Source: Methylocaldum sp. 14B (GTDB lineage: Bacteria > Pseudomonadota > Gammaproteobacteria > Methylococcales > Methylococcaceae). Taken from it: a stretch of 64,000 bases of DNA. The notes below the pieces were generated by a model that was not told where the DNA came from, made no database searches, and saw only the letters and a list, made by a program, of their open reading frames with translations. The stretch is taken from assembly GCF_002005105.1 (NCBI RefSeq), contig NZ_MSCV01000021.1, forward strand, positions 1 through 64,000. The letters run 5' to 3'. Positions 35,003 through 43,444 of this stretch are shown in pieces (position 1 is the stretch's first letter; each line of letters opens with the position of its first letter). Position numbers and translations under genes: made by a program.

Positions 35003-37414
35003 TTAAAGTGCTTTCAGCACCACGAGAGAAATGTCGTCATCGAAGGACCGGCTTTGACAAAACACGCCGAGCTCGTCGACGATAATCTGGATCAGCTCTT
35101 GAGGGGATGCCTGAGCATGCGCGATAACGAGCTCGCAGAGACGGGATTCGCCGAAAAACTCCCCTTGTTTATTGCGCGCCTCGGTAATCCCATCGGTATA
35201 GAGAAGCACCATATCGCCCTCGTTCAAGGCGAGTGCTTTCTCTTCGAAGATCACTCCTTTCTTTACCCCCAAAATGAGCCCCTCGGCATCCAGTTCCGTG
35301 CAGTTCCGCTCGCCTTTACGCAGCAACAGCGGACGGTTGTGCCCCGCATTGGCGTAGCTGATCCGCCGGGTATCCGAACGGTAGCTCAGGTAGAACATGG
35401 AGATGAAAAAGCTGGCCTGGTTCAAATCCTCGAACAGGAGATCATTCAAGACCGACAGAGTCCTTTTTGCGCCGTTGCGGAGCCTCGCCTGTCCTTTCGC
35501 CATCCAGTCGGTTCCCATTTTCAGCGTGCTGCGGGTTTCGGCCATGATCAGAGCGGCGCCCACCGAGTGCCCGGACACGTCGGCGATCACGATATCGACC
35601 CCCTCTTCGGTGGCGAAATAGTCGAAATAATCGCCGCCGACATGGACCGCCGGCAGGCAATACCCTGCCACCTGAGCGCCTTCCATCCGCAACGGAACGC
35701 TCGGCAAGAGGGACAACTGGATCTGCCTTGCGATTTCCATTTCGTGACGCTCTTCCTCGATGCGCCGCAATGCCGTGACGTCGGTCTGGGTGCCGATAAA
35801 ATGGGTCACCCGGCCGTTTTCGTCCCTCACCGGAGAAATGAACAGCTCGTTCCAAAACGGCGTGCCGTCCTTGCGGTAATTTTTCAGCGTCAGATGGCAA
35901 TCACGCTCTTCCCATACGGCTTTCCGAATCTCCTCGATCGCCTTCGGATCGGTTTCCGGACCTTGCAGAAAGCGGGGATTCCACCCGACCACCTCGTCCC
36001 GGCTGCGGCCCGTCATCTGGATGAAGGCGGGATTGGCGTAGATGATGGGATTCCCCGGCTGATGGGGATCGGTGATGATGATACCCACGCTGGACGCGGC
36101 GATGGCCCGGTCCCTAAGCCTTAGGGCGTCCACGAAGCGTTTGCGTTCGGTAACGTCGTTATCCACCCCGCGCCACCTCAGCAAGTGGCCCCGGCTGTCG
36201 GAGAGCGGGATGCCGGTCGATTCGGTAAACACTTCGCGGCCGTCCTTATGCTGATACCGGTTGATCAGGCGAACAAAGGACTCTTCGCGAGCGATCAGTT
36301 CCGGTGCCAGCACCGCAGAGCGTTCTCTGTCTTCCGGGAAGAAGAGCTCGTAATAGGGTTTTCCGATGATTTCCTCGGCGTCATAACCGAGAATACTTTT
36401 AACCGCGGTGCTGGAATAGGTGTAGCGGCCTTCCGCATCCTGTTCCCAGATCCACTCGCAAGTCATATCGACGATCTGACGAAACCGGGCCTCGCTTTCC
36501 CGCAAAGACTCCTCGGCGACCTTGCTTTCGGTGATGTCCTCGACCATATCGATGGCGAATTGCAGTTCGCCCCTGAACCCGTAGGTTCCGGAAACGGTCT
36601 TGCGGACCCAGACCACCGTGCCGTTTTTCCGGATAAAGCGCTTTTCCAGGCTATAGTGCTTGTATTTCCCCTCGACCAAGCCCTTGAACCGCTGAATGCT
36701 GACTTCGAGATCGTCCGGGTAGCTCAGGTCGAAAATGACCCGGCCGTGCAGTTCCTCGGCACTAAAGCCCAGCATCTCCTGCAGGGCGAAATTGCATTCC
36801 CTGATCCTTCCGTTCTTGTCCAAGAGTGCGATGCCGATGCCGGCCCGCTCGAAAATCGCCCTGAACCGGGCTTCGCTTTCCCTGAGAGCGATTTCGGTGA
36901 GCTTGCGTTCGGCGATCTCCGCATGCAGGGTCGCTTTGGCCGTTGTAAGCTCCATGCTCTGCGTCTTCGCCTGCTTTTCCAGCTCGAGGTGACACATGCG
37001 CAAGGCTTCCTCGCTTTGGCTCAATTCGGCGATGGCTTGTTCCTTGTCGCGGTAGATCTCGGTCAGGCGCTTATTGGTCCTTTCCAAACTCTCGTTGAGC
37101 AGGCGCATTCGGGTCATGGCGTCATCATGGCTGCGCGACGTCCTTTCGAAAGGCGCGAGCGTCTCTCGAAAAAATACCTCCGCCTGCAATTCGACATCGA
37201 CGCCTTCGGAAGGAGCGATGGCTCGAGCCGAAAGGCCCGCCAGCGCTTTATGATGAATCGCGGCCACCGCCGAGAGGCTCAAATTCTCCGCCACGGCCTG
37301 GCGTCCCAGCCGATAGGCCCGCAGTAAAGGATTTCCTTCCACGCCAGCCAAATAGTCGCGCAATGCCGCCGTGTATTGGGCCGCGAGTTCACTCTCGACC
37401 GTTTCGTCATTCAT
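35003..37414 (-). CDS. RsbU-like PP2C phosphatase with three PAS domains
   Basis: This 803-residue cytoplasmic regulator has an RsbU-type N-terminal helical domain (1-95) and a coiled coil (about 100-180). PAS1 is at 180-300, PAS2 at 300-425 and a LOV-like PAS3 at 435-548. A SpoIIE/PP2C phosphatase follows at about 555-803 (GGDYFDYF, IADVSGHSVGAALIMA, YTDGITEARN, SFDDDISLVVL). It should dephosphorylate an anti-sigma-antagonist (STAS) protein. The LOV motif reads GWNPRFLQ with P480 in place of the photoactive cysteine. The ATG at 37414 has GGAGA upstream. The RsbT-like kinase gene lies just upstream. Confidence 0.9.
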   Translation of the reverse strand: MNDETVESELAAQYTAALRDYLAGVEGNPLLRAYRLGRQAVAENLSLSAVAAIHHKALAGLSARAIAPSEGVDVELQAEVFFRETLAPFERTSRSHDDAMTRMRLLNESLERTNKRLTEIYRDKEQAIAELSQSEEALRMCHLELEKQAKTQSMELTTAKATLHAEIAERKLTEIALRESEARFRAIFERAGIGIALLDKNGRIRECNFALQEMLGFSAEELHGRVIFDLSYPDDLEVSIQRFKGLVEGKYKHYSLEKRFIRKNGTVVWVRKTVSGTYGFRGELQFAIDMVEDITESKVAEESLRESEARFRQIVDMTCEWIWEQDAEGRYTYSSTAVKSILGYDAEEIIGKPYYELFFPEDRERSAVLAPELIAREESFVRLINRYQHKDGREVFTESTGIPLSDSRGHLLRWRGVDNDVTERKRFVDALRLRDRAIAASSVGIIITDPHQPGNPIIYANPAFIQMTGRSRDEVVGWNPRFLQGPETDPKAIEEIRKAVWEERDCHLTLKNYRKDGTPFWNELFISPVRDENGRVTHFIGTQTDVTALRRIEEERHEMEIARQIQLSLLPSVPLRMEGAQVAGYCLPAVHVGGDYFDYFATEEGVDIVIADVSGHSVGAALIMAETRSTLKMGTDWMAKGQARLRNGAKRTLSVLNDLLFEDLNQASFFISMFYLSYRSDTRRISYANAGHNRPLLLRKGERNCTELDAEGLILGVKKGVIFEEKALALNEGDMVLLYTDGITEARNKQGEFFGESRLCELVIAHAQASPQELIQIIVDELGVFCQSRSFDDDISLVVLKAL

Positions 37415-37580
37415 TGCATGTCTCCAAGACACGGCGGTACGGCATCTGGCCGGAAAAACGCTGCATTTTCACGGGGCAAAATAACGACTTGCTCGGCTAT
37501 TGGACTCCCGGACCGCCGCTCAATTCAATCCGCCGGAAGTCGGCCTGCGGCGCTTCACCCATAGACCGCTGGACCGCAAC

Positions 37581-37982
37581 CTACCGCACCCATTTCTTCA
37601 TCGTCACGGTCGTCCCTTTCCCGACGTCGGACACGACCTCGAACTCGTCCATCAGCCGCTTGGCACCCGCCAGACCCAGCCCGGCTCCCCCGCTCGTCGA
37701 ATATCCCTCCTGCATGGCCAATTCGACATCGGGAATACCCGGCCCATCGTCGCGGGCCACGACGACGATGCCCTGGCTGCCGTTCTTTTGAGCCTTGCTC
37801 AGAATGACTTCGCCTTTTCCGGCGTACTGAAGGATGTTGAGGGCCACCTCCGAGATGGCCATGGCGATAAAGCTTTGTTCGACCGACCAGAAGCCCAGCT
37901 CCGCCGCCAACAATCGGGCCTGCTGCCGAGCGATTAGAATTTGCGACTCCGAATCGATGGGTACGCGTATTCCGTCGATCAT
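37581..37982 (-). CDS. rsbT: RsbT-like serine/threonine protein kinase
   Basis: This 133-residue GHKL ATPase-fold kinase has an N-box (SEVALNILQYAG), G1 (ARDDGPGIPD) and G2 (STSGGAGLGLAGAKRLMD). The length and order match RsbT, which phosphorylates RsbS/RsbR STAS proteins in the stressosome and activates RsbU-type phosphatases. Its start overlaps the preceding gene by four bases. A PAS-PP2C phosphatase follows 166 bases downstream. No STAS protein is seen nearby. Confidence 0.9.
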   Translation of the reverse strand: MIDGIRVPIDSESQILIARQQARLLAAELGFWSVEQSFIAMAISEVALNILQYAGKGEVILSKAQKNGSQGIVVVARDDGPGIPDVELAMQEGYSTSGGAGLGLAGAKRLMDEFEVVSDVGKGTTVTMKKWVR

Positions 37983-38356
37983 GAACGCGCCTCTCCGTTC
38001 GCTGCATCATTCATGTTTATGGCGTGAAGCGCTCCTACGGTTCTCTCTCCGATTCCGGCAAACGAATAACTTTTTGCCTGACGATCCGGATTATCGTCCG
38101 CTATTCCGCTCGGCCACGCCAGCACCGCCGGAGCCTCCAACAAAATGGCAATGGCCGTCGCCGAAAAAGGAAAGAGTACGATATCCGGGCGGTTCATTCG
38201 AATATCCGCCGCGGGCGCGGAATCTTGCACCCCGAAGCGGATTTCCGATGCGACACGGGCTCTTCCCGCAAAACCACGAATTGTCGTTCGCGCATCCGAA
38301 CCGGGCCGGTCCGTTTCGGCGGGCCATGCGCCGGATAGAAAGACTCGTATCGACAC
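37979..38356 (-). CDS. Hypothetical protein coupled to rsbT
   Basis: This 125-residue frame begins with GTG and ends overlapping the rsbT start by four bases (ATGA), suggesting translational coupling. The sequence has a hydrophobic stretch (PDIVLFPFSATAIAILLEAPAV) but no STAS signature, although RsbS normally occupies this place and has similar size. No clear Shine-Dalgarno site is visible. I do not recognise it; a diverged partner, a newly evolved gene or a non-coding frame are all possible. Confidence 0.4.
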   Translation of the reverse strand: MSIRVFLSGAWPAETDRPGSDARTTIRGFAGRARVASEIRFGVQDSAPAADIRMNRPDIVLFPFSATAIAILLEAPAVLAWPSGIADDNPDRQAKSYSFAGIGERTVGALHAINMNDAANGEARS

Positions 38357-38376
38357 GGATCCGGCAGACAGACGTA

Positions 38377-38778
38377 CTATCCGCGGGCGATCAGAGCCGC
38401 CAATACGAGTCCCGCAATGACATTCCCGCCGATGCTCACGAACAGCTCCCGCGTGAAAAAGGCCTGCGGTTGCATCTTGCCGAGCTTGGGATTCTTGTGC
38501 TTGGCGGTAATCTCGATGGTTCCGGCGGAGATGTTCCGTGCAATGGCCCGGACCCGATCGATGACCTCCGCCTCGGTATGCAGGGCGGGGTGATATTTGA
38601 TCAGAAAGGTCCCCGTAGTGATGTTCGGTTCGGCATGGTAGATCCCCCTCGCCTGAGCGTCCCCGAGCAGGCTTTGCTTGAGCAGCTCGGCCATAGTCCG
38701 CTTATTTCTGATCAGAGGCACCCGGATGCGGATTCGGGCCGGGACCTTATTGTGAACGATCACAATCGTTTCGGGCAT
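38377..38778 (-). CDS. HMA2-type domain protein with C-terminal membrane segment
   Basis: This 133-residue protein starts with a ferredoxin-like HMA-type fold (RIRIRVPLIRNKRTMAELLK, GTFLIKYHPALHTEAEVIDRV) but lacks the metal-binding CxxC. It ends with a hydrophobic helix (ELFVSIGGNVIAGLVLAALIA). Such HMA_2 proteins resemble the N-terminal parts of P1B ATPases without the catalytic domains. Function is unknown. It lies 20 bases before the hypothetical/rsbT/PP2C genes and could be cotranscribed. Confidence 0.65.
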   Translation of the reverse strand: MPETIVIVHNKVPARIRIRVPLIRNKRTMAELLKQSLLGDAQARGIYHAEPNITTGTFLIKYHPALHTEAEVIDRVRAIARNISAGTIEITAKHKNPKLGKMQPQAFFTRELFVSIGGNVIAGLVLAALIARG

Positions 38779-39049
38779 TGCGTGCCTCTCGAGCCGGAGT
38801 GAAAAAGCCGATGGCTTTTTTCAAAGTGATTTGATCATTCAGACATGAAAATGCGTGAAGAATGCCGCAAAACGCTCTTCGGTCTTTCGGCAGGGTCACG
38901 CTTGTCTGATCAGAGGCGCCCGGATGCGGATTATGGATAATTTCTTGCGGGAGCGGGCCTTTCGACACAGCTCAAGACAGGCTTCAGCCCGCGATCGAAG
39001 GCGATTGGCGGGCATTCGTCATTCGAGCCGCCGGGTTCTTGTTCGACAT

Positions 39050-39082
39050 AAAAAAGCCGGGGCTTCCAAACCCCGGCTTTTT
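39050..39082 (-). terminator. Bidirectional intrinsic terminator
   Basis: AAAAAGCCGGGG and CCCCGGCTTTTT form a perfect 12-bp stem around an eight-base loop, with T-runs on both strands. It lies 25 bases after the stop of the 36-residue membrane protein. Confidence 0.9.
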
Positions 39083-39107
39083 ATGCGCGTATGGCGCGAA
39101 CGCTTGC

Positions 39108-39218
39108 TCATTGTTTGTCCTTATCGTCCATCCGGTCGTAATTCTTCAGGCAGAACCCGATGGACCCGCCGGTGGTGCCGAAAAATACCAATGCCAAGAA
39201 TATTTCAACGCTCGTCAT
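39108..39218 (-). CDS. Novel 36-residue single-pass membrane protein
   Basis: The ATG at 39218 is preceded by AAGGGG at eight bases. The frame gives a short Glu-containing N-terminus, one hydrophobic helix (IFLALVFFGTTGGSIGFCL) and an Asp/Lys-rich tail ending KDKQ before TGA. An intrinsic terminator follows 25 bases later, and an AT-rich promoter-like stretch precedes it. This complete transcription unit supports a real gene. The helix has a GTTGG motif and one cysteine, features often used in helix packing. Small membrane proteins of this kind usually modulate a larger complex; the partner is unknown. Confidence 0.7.
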   Translation of the reverse strand: MTSVEIFLALVFFGTTGGSIGFCLKNYDRMDDKDKQ

Positions 39219-39538
39219 AGTGATTTCCCCTTGCTGATGTACATCCAGTTAGTATCAGTATCGTCACGATTGTTCCTTTTGTTTAATAACGATTTCTTAT
39301 GGATTAGATCAGATAGTTTAATTAAACATCATAAAAGTCTTTTTATTTACGATAATGTTTCCATTTTTGAAATAATCCAGACATGAAAAACCAACGGCCG
39401 TTGGCTTTACCAAGGAGAGCAGGCACTAGACCGTTTCCGAAAACGCTAGGAAAAAATGCGAGTCGCGAAATCAGCGTCCGGCGGCGTCTGTGGGCGTGGG
39501 CAGGAAAACTTGCTCCCTCTTCCCGACTCCAACCGGTG
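39219..39538. other. AT-rich intergenic promoter region
   Basis: About 140 bases (39240-39385) are strikingly AT-rich compared with the surroundings and lie between the minus-strand small membrane protein and the plus-strand RNase H-like gene. Promoters for both likely reside here. I cannot assign unique -35/-10 boxes. An earlier plus-strand ATG at 39383 is in frame with the RNase H-like gene. Confidence 0.5.
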
Positions 39539-40168
39539 ATGAATACCAGTCGCAACGAATCCCGACATCTCAACCGGATGATCGATGGGCTGCTCGACGC
39601 GGACTCGGATACGGCCGAGCTGATCGCTGCGGCCAAGCAGGCAGGTCCGGCAGCGCTAGCCGAACGCATCCGGCAGCGCAGCGCGCGGCAGGTGCGCCTA
39701 CAACCCGCGCGGGCGCAAACGATCCTGCAAATCCGCGATCGCCTGATTTGGCTGGTTTATGCGAGCCCGCTTCCCCCGGAAGGATTTTCAGCCTGGTGCG
39801 ACGGCTCGAGCGTCCGCACGGCTTCGGGCGCAGCGAACGGAATCGGGGCGATCGTGACCGATGCTCATGGAGAAGTCGTGGCGAAGAGCGCCGGGCGGGT
39901 GCCGTCCGTTCTCCCACCCTTCGAAACCGAGATCGGGGCGTTGGAACGGGCTTTGGAGCTGGCATTGGAGTCCCGCGGGACCGTTCTCCGAGTACACACC
40001 GACTGCCCCGCTCTGGTTCAGCTCTGGCAGCGGCACCCGCACGATCATCGATTCGCCGCAATCCGCCGTTTGGCCCGTCGGTTCGAGCGGCTCGACCTGT
40101 GCGCAGTGCCGCGAGAGCACAATCAAGCTGCCCATCGCTTGGCGAAAGCCGCCGCGAGCGCTATATGA
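39539..40168 (+). CDS. RNase H-fold (reverse-transcriptase-like RNase HI) protein
   Basis: This protein of about 209 residues has a C-terminal RNase HI-type domain. The acidic residues stand in AWCDGSS, FETEIGALERAL and VHTDCPAL, and NQAAHRLAK closes the fold. The N-terminal 80 residues are helical and basic. Plant-type and bacterial stand-alone RNase H-like proteins share this layout and act on RNA in RNA-DNA hybrids, or have lost activity. The start is uncertain: the ATG at 39539 lacks a clear Shine-Dalgarno site and an in-frame ATG at 39383 would add 52 residues. Confidence 0.7.
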   Translation: MNTSRNESRHLNRMIDGLLDADSDTAELIAAAKQAGPAALAERIRQRSARQVRLQPARAQTILQIRDRLIWLVYASPLPPEGFSAWCDGSSVRTASGAANGIGAIVTDAHGEVVAKSAGRVPSVLPPFETEIGALERALELALESRGTVLRVHTDCPALVQLWQRHPHDHRFAAIRRLARRFERLDLCAVPREHNQAAHRLAKAAASAI

Positions 40169-40215
40169 CTCCGGTTCCGAGGAGCGGTCGGCATCGCACG
40201 AGCCGGGCGCATTTC

Positions 40216-40911
40216 TTACCAGGGGATCTCGGTGCCGTCATAGCGAAAGAAACGGCCGGTATCCGCCAGCGTGAACTTGTCGATGAGCTTTCGCATGCCG
40301 CGCACGCTTTCTTCCGGCGTCAAAGGCGCGCCGGTGCCGCCCATCCGAGTCCCCACCCAGCCGGGGTGAAATAGAAGCACGCCGATGTTCAACGGCTTGA
40401 GTTCTAGCGAGAGTCCCTTCATCACCGCGTTCAGCGCGGCCTTGCTGGATCGGTAGAAGTAACTGCCGGGGCTGTCGATCTCGGCAATGGAGCCCATATG
40501 ACTGGTGATCGCCACCACCAACCGCTTTTCGCTGCGCGCCAGAGATTCGACGAATGCCTTGGTGATGCGGAGCGGACCCATGGTGTTGACCTGAAACGTG
40601 TATGCCCAGTCATCGTAATTGAGGGGCGCGTTCAAGGGCAGGTATTTCTCGGTATAAACCCCGGCATTGTTGAGCAGGAGATCGATGGGCGTTTCCCGCA
40701 GTTCCTCGGCTAAGGCAACGATCCGGCCGGCGTTCGTCACGTCCAGCTGGTGGATGCGCACGGCTCTGTAACGGTCCGCCAACCGCGCCAATTCATCCGC
40801 CTCGTCGGGGTATCGGCAGGTAGCGAAGACCTGCCATCCGGCCTGGGCGTATTGGCGGCACCATTCCAGCCCCAATCCGCGGTTGCTCCCCGTGATGAGA
40901 ACGCTTGTCAT
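40216..40911 (-). CDS. Short-chain dehydrogenase (C-factor-like)
   Basis: This 231-residue SDR has VLITGSNRGLGLEW (N-terminal cofactor loop), LLNNAGVYTE, a serine in VVAITSHMGS and YFYRSSKAALN with the YxxSK catalytic pair. It resembles CsgA/C-factor-type SDRs with NAD(P). The ATG at 40911 begins exactly at the Rossmann strand; the longer frame is unlikely. The substrate is unknown. It converges on the RNase H-like gene. Confidence 0.85.
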   Translation of the reverse strand: MTSVLITGSNRGLGLEWCRQYAQAGWQVFATCRYPDEADELARLADRYRAVRIHQLDVTNAGRIVALAEELRETPIDLLLNNAGVYTEKYLPLNAPLNYDDWAYTFQVNTMGPLRITKAFVESLARSEKRLVVAITSHMGSIAEIDSPGSYFYRSSKAALNAVMKGLSLELKPLNIGVLLFHPGWVGTRMGGTGAPLTPEESVRGMRKLIDKFTLADTGRFFRYDGTEIPW

Positions 40912-41065
40912 GACGCTCGAAACTCCGGTTGCCGTAAGAATTCCACGATAGGACTTCCTCAACTGAGACCGCCGGATTCCCATGCGAGTTCGCGGCCGGC
41001 GCCGTCATAAAACTCACCGGCCAGACCAAACTCGTCGGCCCTGAGCCGGTCTAATTTTATCCGGC

Positions 41066-41243
41066 GTTCGAGTGAACATTCATCGTAGGATGGGTAGAGC
41101 GAAGCGAAACCCATCGATGGCGGGTTAGCCCTTCGACAGGCTCAGGACAGGCTCCGCGTAACCCACCGACCCTTCGACTTGGCTCAGGACAGGTCCGAGG
41201 CCGCTCGGCGGGTTACGGCCTGACGGCCTAACCCACCCTACAA
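41066..41243 (-). repeat. Composite REP-type repeat (family R2), inverse orientation
   Basis: In inverse order it contains the ATTCGAGTGAAC-type boundary, GCGAAGCGAAACCCATCGAT, CTTCGACAGGCTCAGGACAG (twice, one diverged) and GGGTTACGG...CCTAACCCACCCTAC. It is the mirror image of the copy at 22987-23236 and fills most of the 40912-41338 gap. Confidence 0.8.
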
Positions 41244-41338
41244 ACATGAATCCCTTCTCGAAAACGGTTTGGAATAAGTTCGACCGAGGTCGGCTTGTTC
41301 CCATTCGAACATCGGTCCGAACGGCAGAGGACAGGGCT

Positions 41339-41569
41339 ATGGCCAGAGGAAGTAAAGAAAAGTACACCGAGAAGCAGAAACGGCAGGCTCGGCACATCGA
41401 GGAAGGTTACGAATCGCGCGGTGTCCCCGAAGAGGAGGCCGAGCGGCGCGCGTGGGCCACGGTGAACAAAATTCACGGCGGCGGGAAAAAGCGGGGCGGC
41501 AGCGGTCACGGAAAAGAGGAGGATCGCGAGCCGACGCGCAAAGGCGGACATAAAGGCGGCAAACATTAA
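41339..41569 (+). CDS. Small basic Lys/Gly/His-rich protein ('plasmid stabilization' family)
   Basis: This 76-residue protein starts with ARGSKEKYTEKQKRQARHIE and RGVPEEEAERRAWATVNK. This is the widespread chromosomal family often labelled plasmid stabilization protein. It ends in a Gly/Lys/His-rich tail. The ATG at 41339 follows AGAGGAC. Members are short, highly charged and of unproven function; a nucleic-acid-binding role is plausible from charge alone. Confidence 0.75.
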   Translation: MARGSKEKYTEKQKRQARHIEEGYESRGVPEEEAERRAWATVNKIHGGGKKRGGSGHGKEEDREPTRKGGHKGGKH

Positions 41570-41604
41570 ACCGGGCTGGCGTTTATCGATCCAAGCTCAG
41601 GTTC

Positions 41605-41733
41605 GCAGGTCGGCAATCCTTGGTCGACGGACCCGTCCGTAGGATGTGCTGAACGAAGTTAGTAGGTCGGCAATCCTTTGCCGACAAGCCTGCGTGCCGA
41701 CCCGTTAACGTCGGGAAAGGATTCCCGACTTAC
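41605..41733. repeat. REP palindromes (family R1), three hairpins
   Basis: A degenerate REP (GCAGGTCGGCAATCCTTGG) is followed by a REPIN made of TAGTAGGTCGGCAATCC...and CGTCGGGAAAGGATTCCCGAC. It sits between the convergent 76-residue protein and the PRPP synthetase genes. Confidence 0.75.
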
Positions 41734-41766
41734 TTGTTGGGCGCTCAGCGGTTTCGGCCGGCTCTT

Positions 41767-42750
41767 TCAATCCCCCATCAACCCGCTGACGGAACCGCCG
41801 GCATGGATCTGCCGGACGGCTTCCGCGAACAGCGGCGCGATCGGGATGACCGTCAGCTTCCCCTGAGCCGTTTCCCGAGGAAGCCTGAAAAGCGGAACGC
41901 TGTCGGTAACGGCCAGGCTGTCCAGGACGGGACCGGCCACGACATTCGCGGCCTCGCCGACGAACAGCCCGTGGGTTGCGGCGACATGGACGGCTAAGGC
42001 GCCTTGTTCGCGGCAAACCTGGGCGGCACGCGCTACGGTGCCGCCGGTGCTGATCATGTCATCGACGATGAGAGCCGTTTTGCCGCGCACATTTCCCGCC
42101 AGAATCGCACCGCGTACCGTTTCATCGCTGCGGTACTTTTCCATGAGGGCGCTGCCGACCGTCGCTCCTAGCCGCCGGGCCAATTTGCGGCGGAAGCTCT
42201 CTGCCCGTTTGAGCCCACCTGCGTCGGGCGAGACCACGGCCACGTCTCCGTGGAGTTTCGCCGCGAAATGCTCGACCAGCAGCTTCCCGGCTTCCAAATG
42301 GTCGGTCCGGCAGCGGAAGGCATTCTGAAAACCCGCCAGATCGTGGACGTCGAGGGTGATGACCCGGTCCGCGCCCGCGGCCTCGAACAGCTGCGCCACA
42401 TAACGCAGCGTGACCGGTTCGCGCGGCCGGGTTTTCCGGTCGGCCCGAGCATAGGCCAAATACGGCACGACCGCAGTCACCGAGGCGGCGGACGCATCCT
42501 TGAGCGCACCGACAAAAAACCACAGGCGGCACAGTTTGTCGTTGACGGTCTTGCCGGGCTCGTCGTACAGCGATTGCACCACGAATACGTCGGAGTCCCG
42601 CACGTTCTCGGCCGGATACGCCTTGTGCTCGCCGTCGTCGAAATCTTTTTCCTCGACTAAGGACAAGTCAGAACCCAATGCGCGGGCGATGTTTTCTCCC
42701 AATGTCCGGCTTTCGCTCAGCGCGAACAGGCGAAGCGGGCCGCGGTTCAT
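41767..42750 (-). CDS. prs: Ribose-phosphate pyrophosphokinase (paralogue in accessory operon)
   Basis: This 327-residue enzyme makes PRPP from ribose 5-phosphate and ATP. Motifs are DFDDGEHKAYP, PYLAYARADRK (ATP flexible loop), ITLDVHDLAGFQN, VVSPDAGG and the PRPP loop ALIVDDMISTGGT. It is diverged from the housekeeping enzyme (RPRE is absent and YARADRK is variant). It overlaps the hydrolase gene by four bases and is in a run with a phosphoribosyltransferase, so it probably feeds that enzyme rather than general nucleotide synthesis. Confidence 0.88.
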   Translation of the reverse strand: MNRGPLRLFALSESRTLGENIARALGSDLSLVEEKDFDDGEHKAYPAENVRDSDVFVVQSLYDEPGKTVNDKLCRLWFFVGALKDASAASVTAVVPYLAYARADRKTRPREPVTLRYVAQLFEAAGADRVITLDVHDLAGFQNAFRCRTDHLEAGKLLVEHFAAKLHGDVAVVSPDAGGLKRAESFRRKLARRLGATVGSALMEKYRSDETVRGAILAGNVRGKTALIVDDMISTGGTVARAAQVCREQGALAVHVAATHGLFVGEAANVVAGPVLDSLAVTDSVPLFRLPRETAQGKLTVIPIAPLFAEAVRQIHAGGSVSGLMGD

Positions 42751-43412
42751 CGACGCAGATACTTCAGGAACCAGTCGCGGGCGAGTTCTTCCACCTTTTC
42801 CAGCGTGCCGGGTTCCTCGAACAGATGGGTCGCGCCGGGGACTATCTCCAGCCGGTTCACGGCATTCATGCGCTCCGCCGCCAAGCGGTTGAGCTCGATG
42901 ACCACATCGTCGTAACCGCCGACGATCAGGAGCGTGGGTGCCAGAACCTCGGGCAATCGCTCCTCCGCGAGATCCGGCCGTCCGCCCCGCGATACCACGG
43001 CCGCCACCGATTCCGGACGCTCGGCGGCGGCCCGGAGCGCCGCCGCCGCGCCGGTGCTGGCGCCGAACAATCCGAAGGAAAGGTCGGTGGTCAATTCGTA
43101 TTGCGTGGCCCAGTCGATCGCGCCCACCAGGCGATCGGTCAAGAGGCCGATGTCGAAACGGAATTGACGGGTGTACTGGTCGACCTCGTGTTCCTCCGCG
43201 GTGAGAAGATCGAACAGCAGCGTAGCGAGGTCGGCGCGGTTGAGGAAATCGGCGACGGCGCGGTTGCGCGGGCTGAACCGGCTGCTGCCGCTGCCGTGGG
43301 CGAAGATCACGAGTCCTTGAGGCTGGTCCGGAATGAACAGCGAGCCGGACAGCGTCACGCCCGCCGGACCTACCGGAAATTCAATGGAATCCGAGGGTGC
43401 GGCTTGATTCAT
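42747..43412 (-). CDS. Dienelactone hydrolase-like alpha/beta hydrolase
   Basis: This 221-residue cytoplasmic alpha/beta hydrolase has LVIFAHGSGSSRFSPRN, nucleophile motif GLFGASTGAAAAL (Ser in GASTG), acid region VGGYDDVV and catalytic His in PGATHLFEEPG. It lies between a phosphoribosyltransferase (32-base gap) and a PRPP synthetase (four-base overlap). The same trio occurs as an accessory operon in various bacteria. The substrate is unknown. Confidence 0.85.
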   Translation of the reverse strand: MNQAAPSDSIEFPVGPAGVTLSGSLFIPDQPQGLVIFAHGSGSSRFSPRNRAVADFLNRADLATLLFDLLTAEEHEVDQYTRQFRFDIGLLTDRLVGAIDWATQYELTTDLSFGLFGASTGAAAALRAAAERPESVAAVVSRGGRPDLAEERLPEVLAPTLLIVGGYDDVVIELNRLAAERMNAVNRLEIVPGATHLFEEPGTLEKVEELARDWFLKYLRR

Positions 43413-43444
43413 CTCTTCATCTCCCTGCCGAACAAAAAGCTTGT

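Noticed and set aside
37979..38356. Calling the rsbT-coupled frame RsbS
   Set aside because: Size and position fit, but no STAS motif with the phosphorylatable Ser/Thr is visible.
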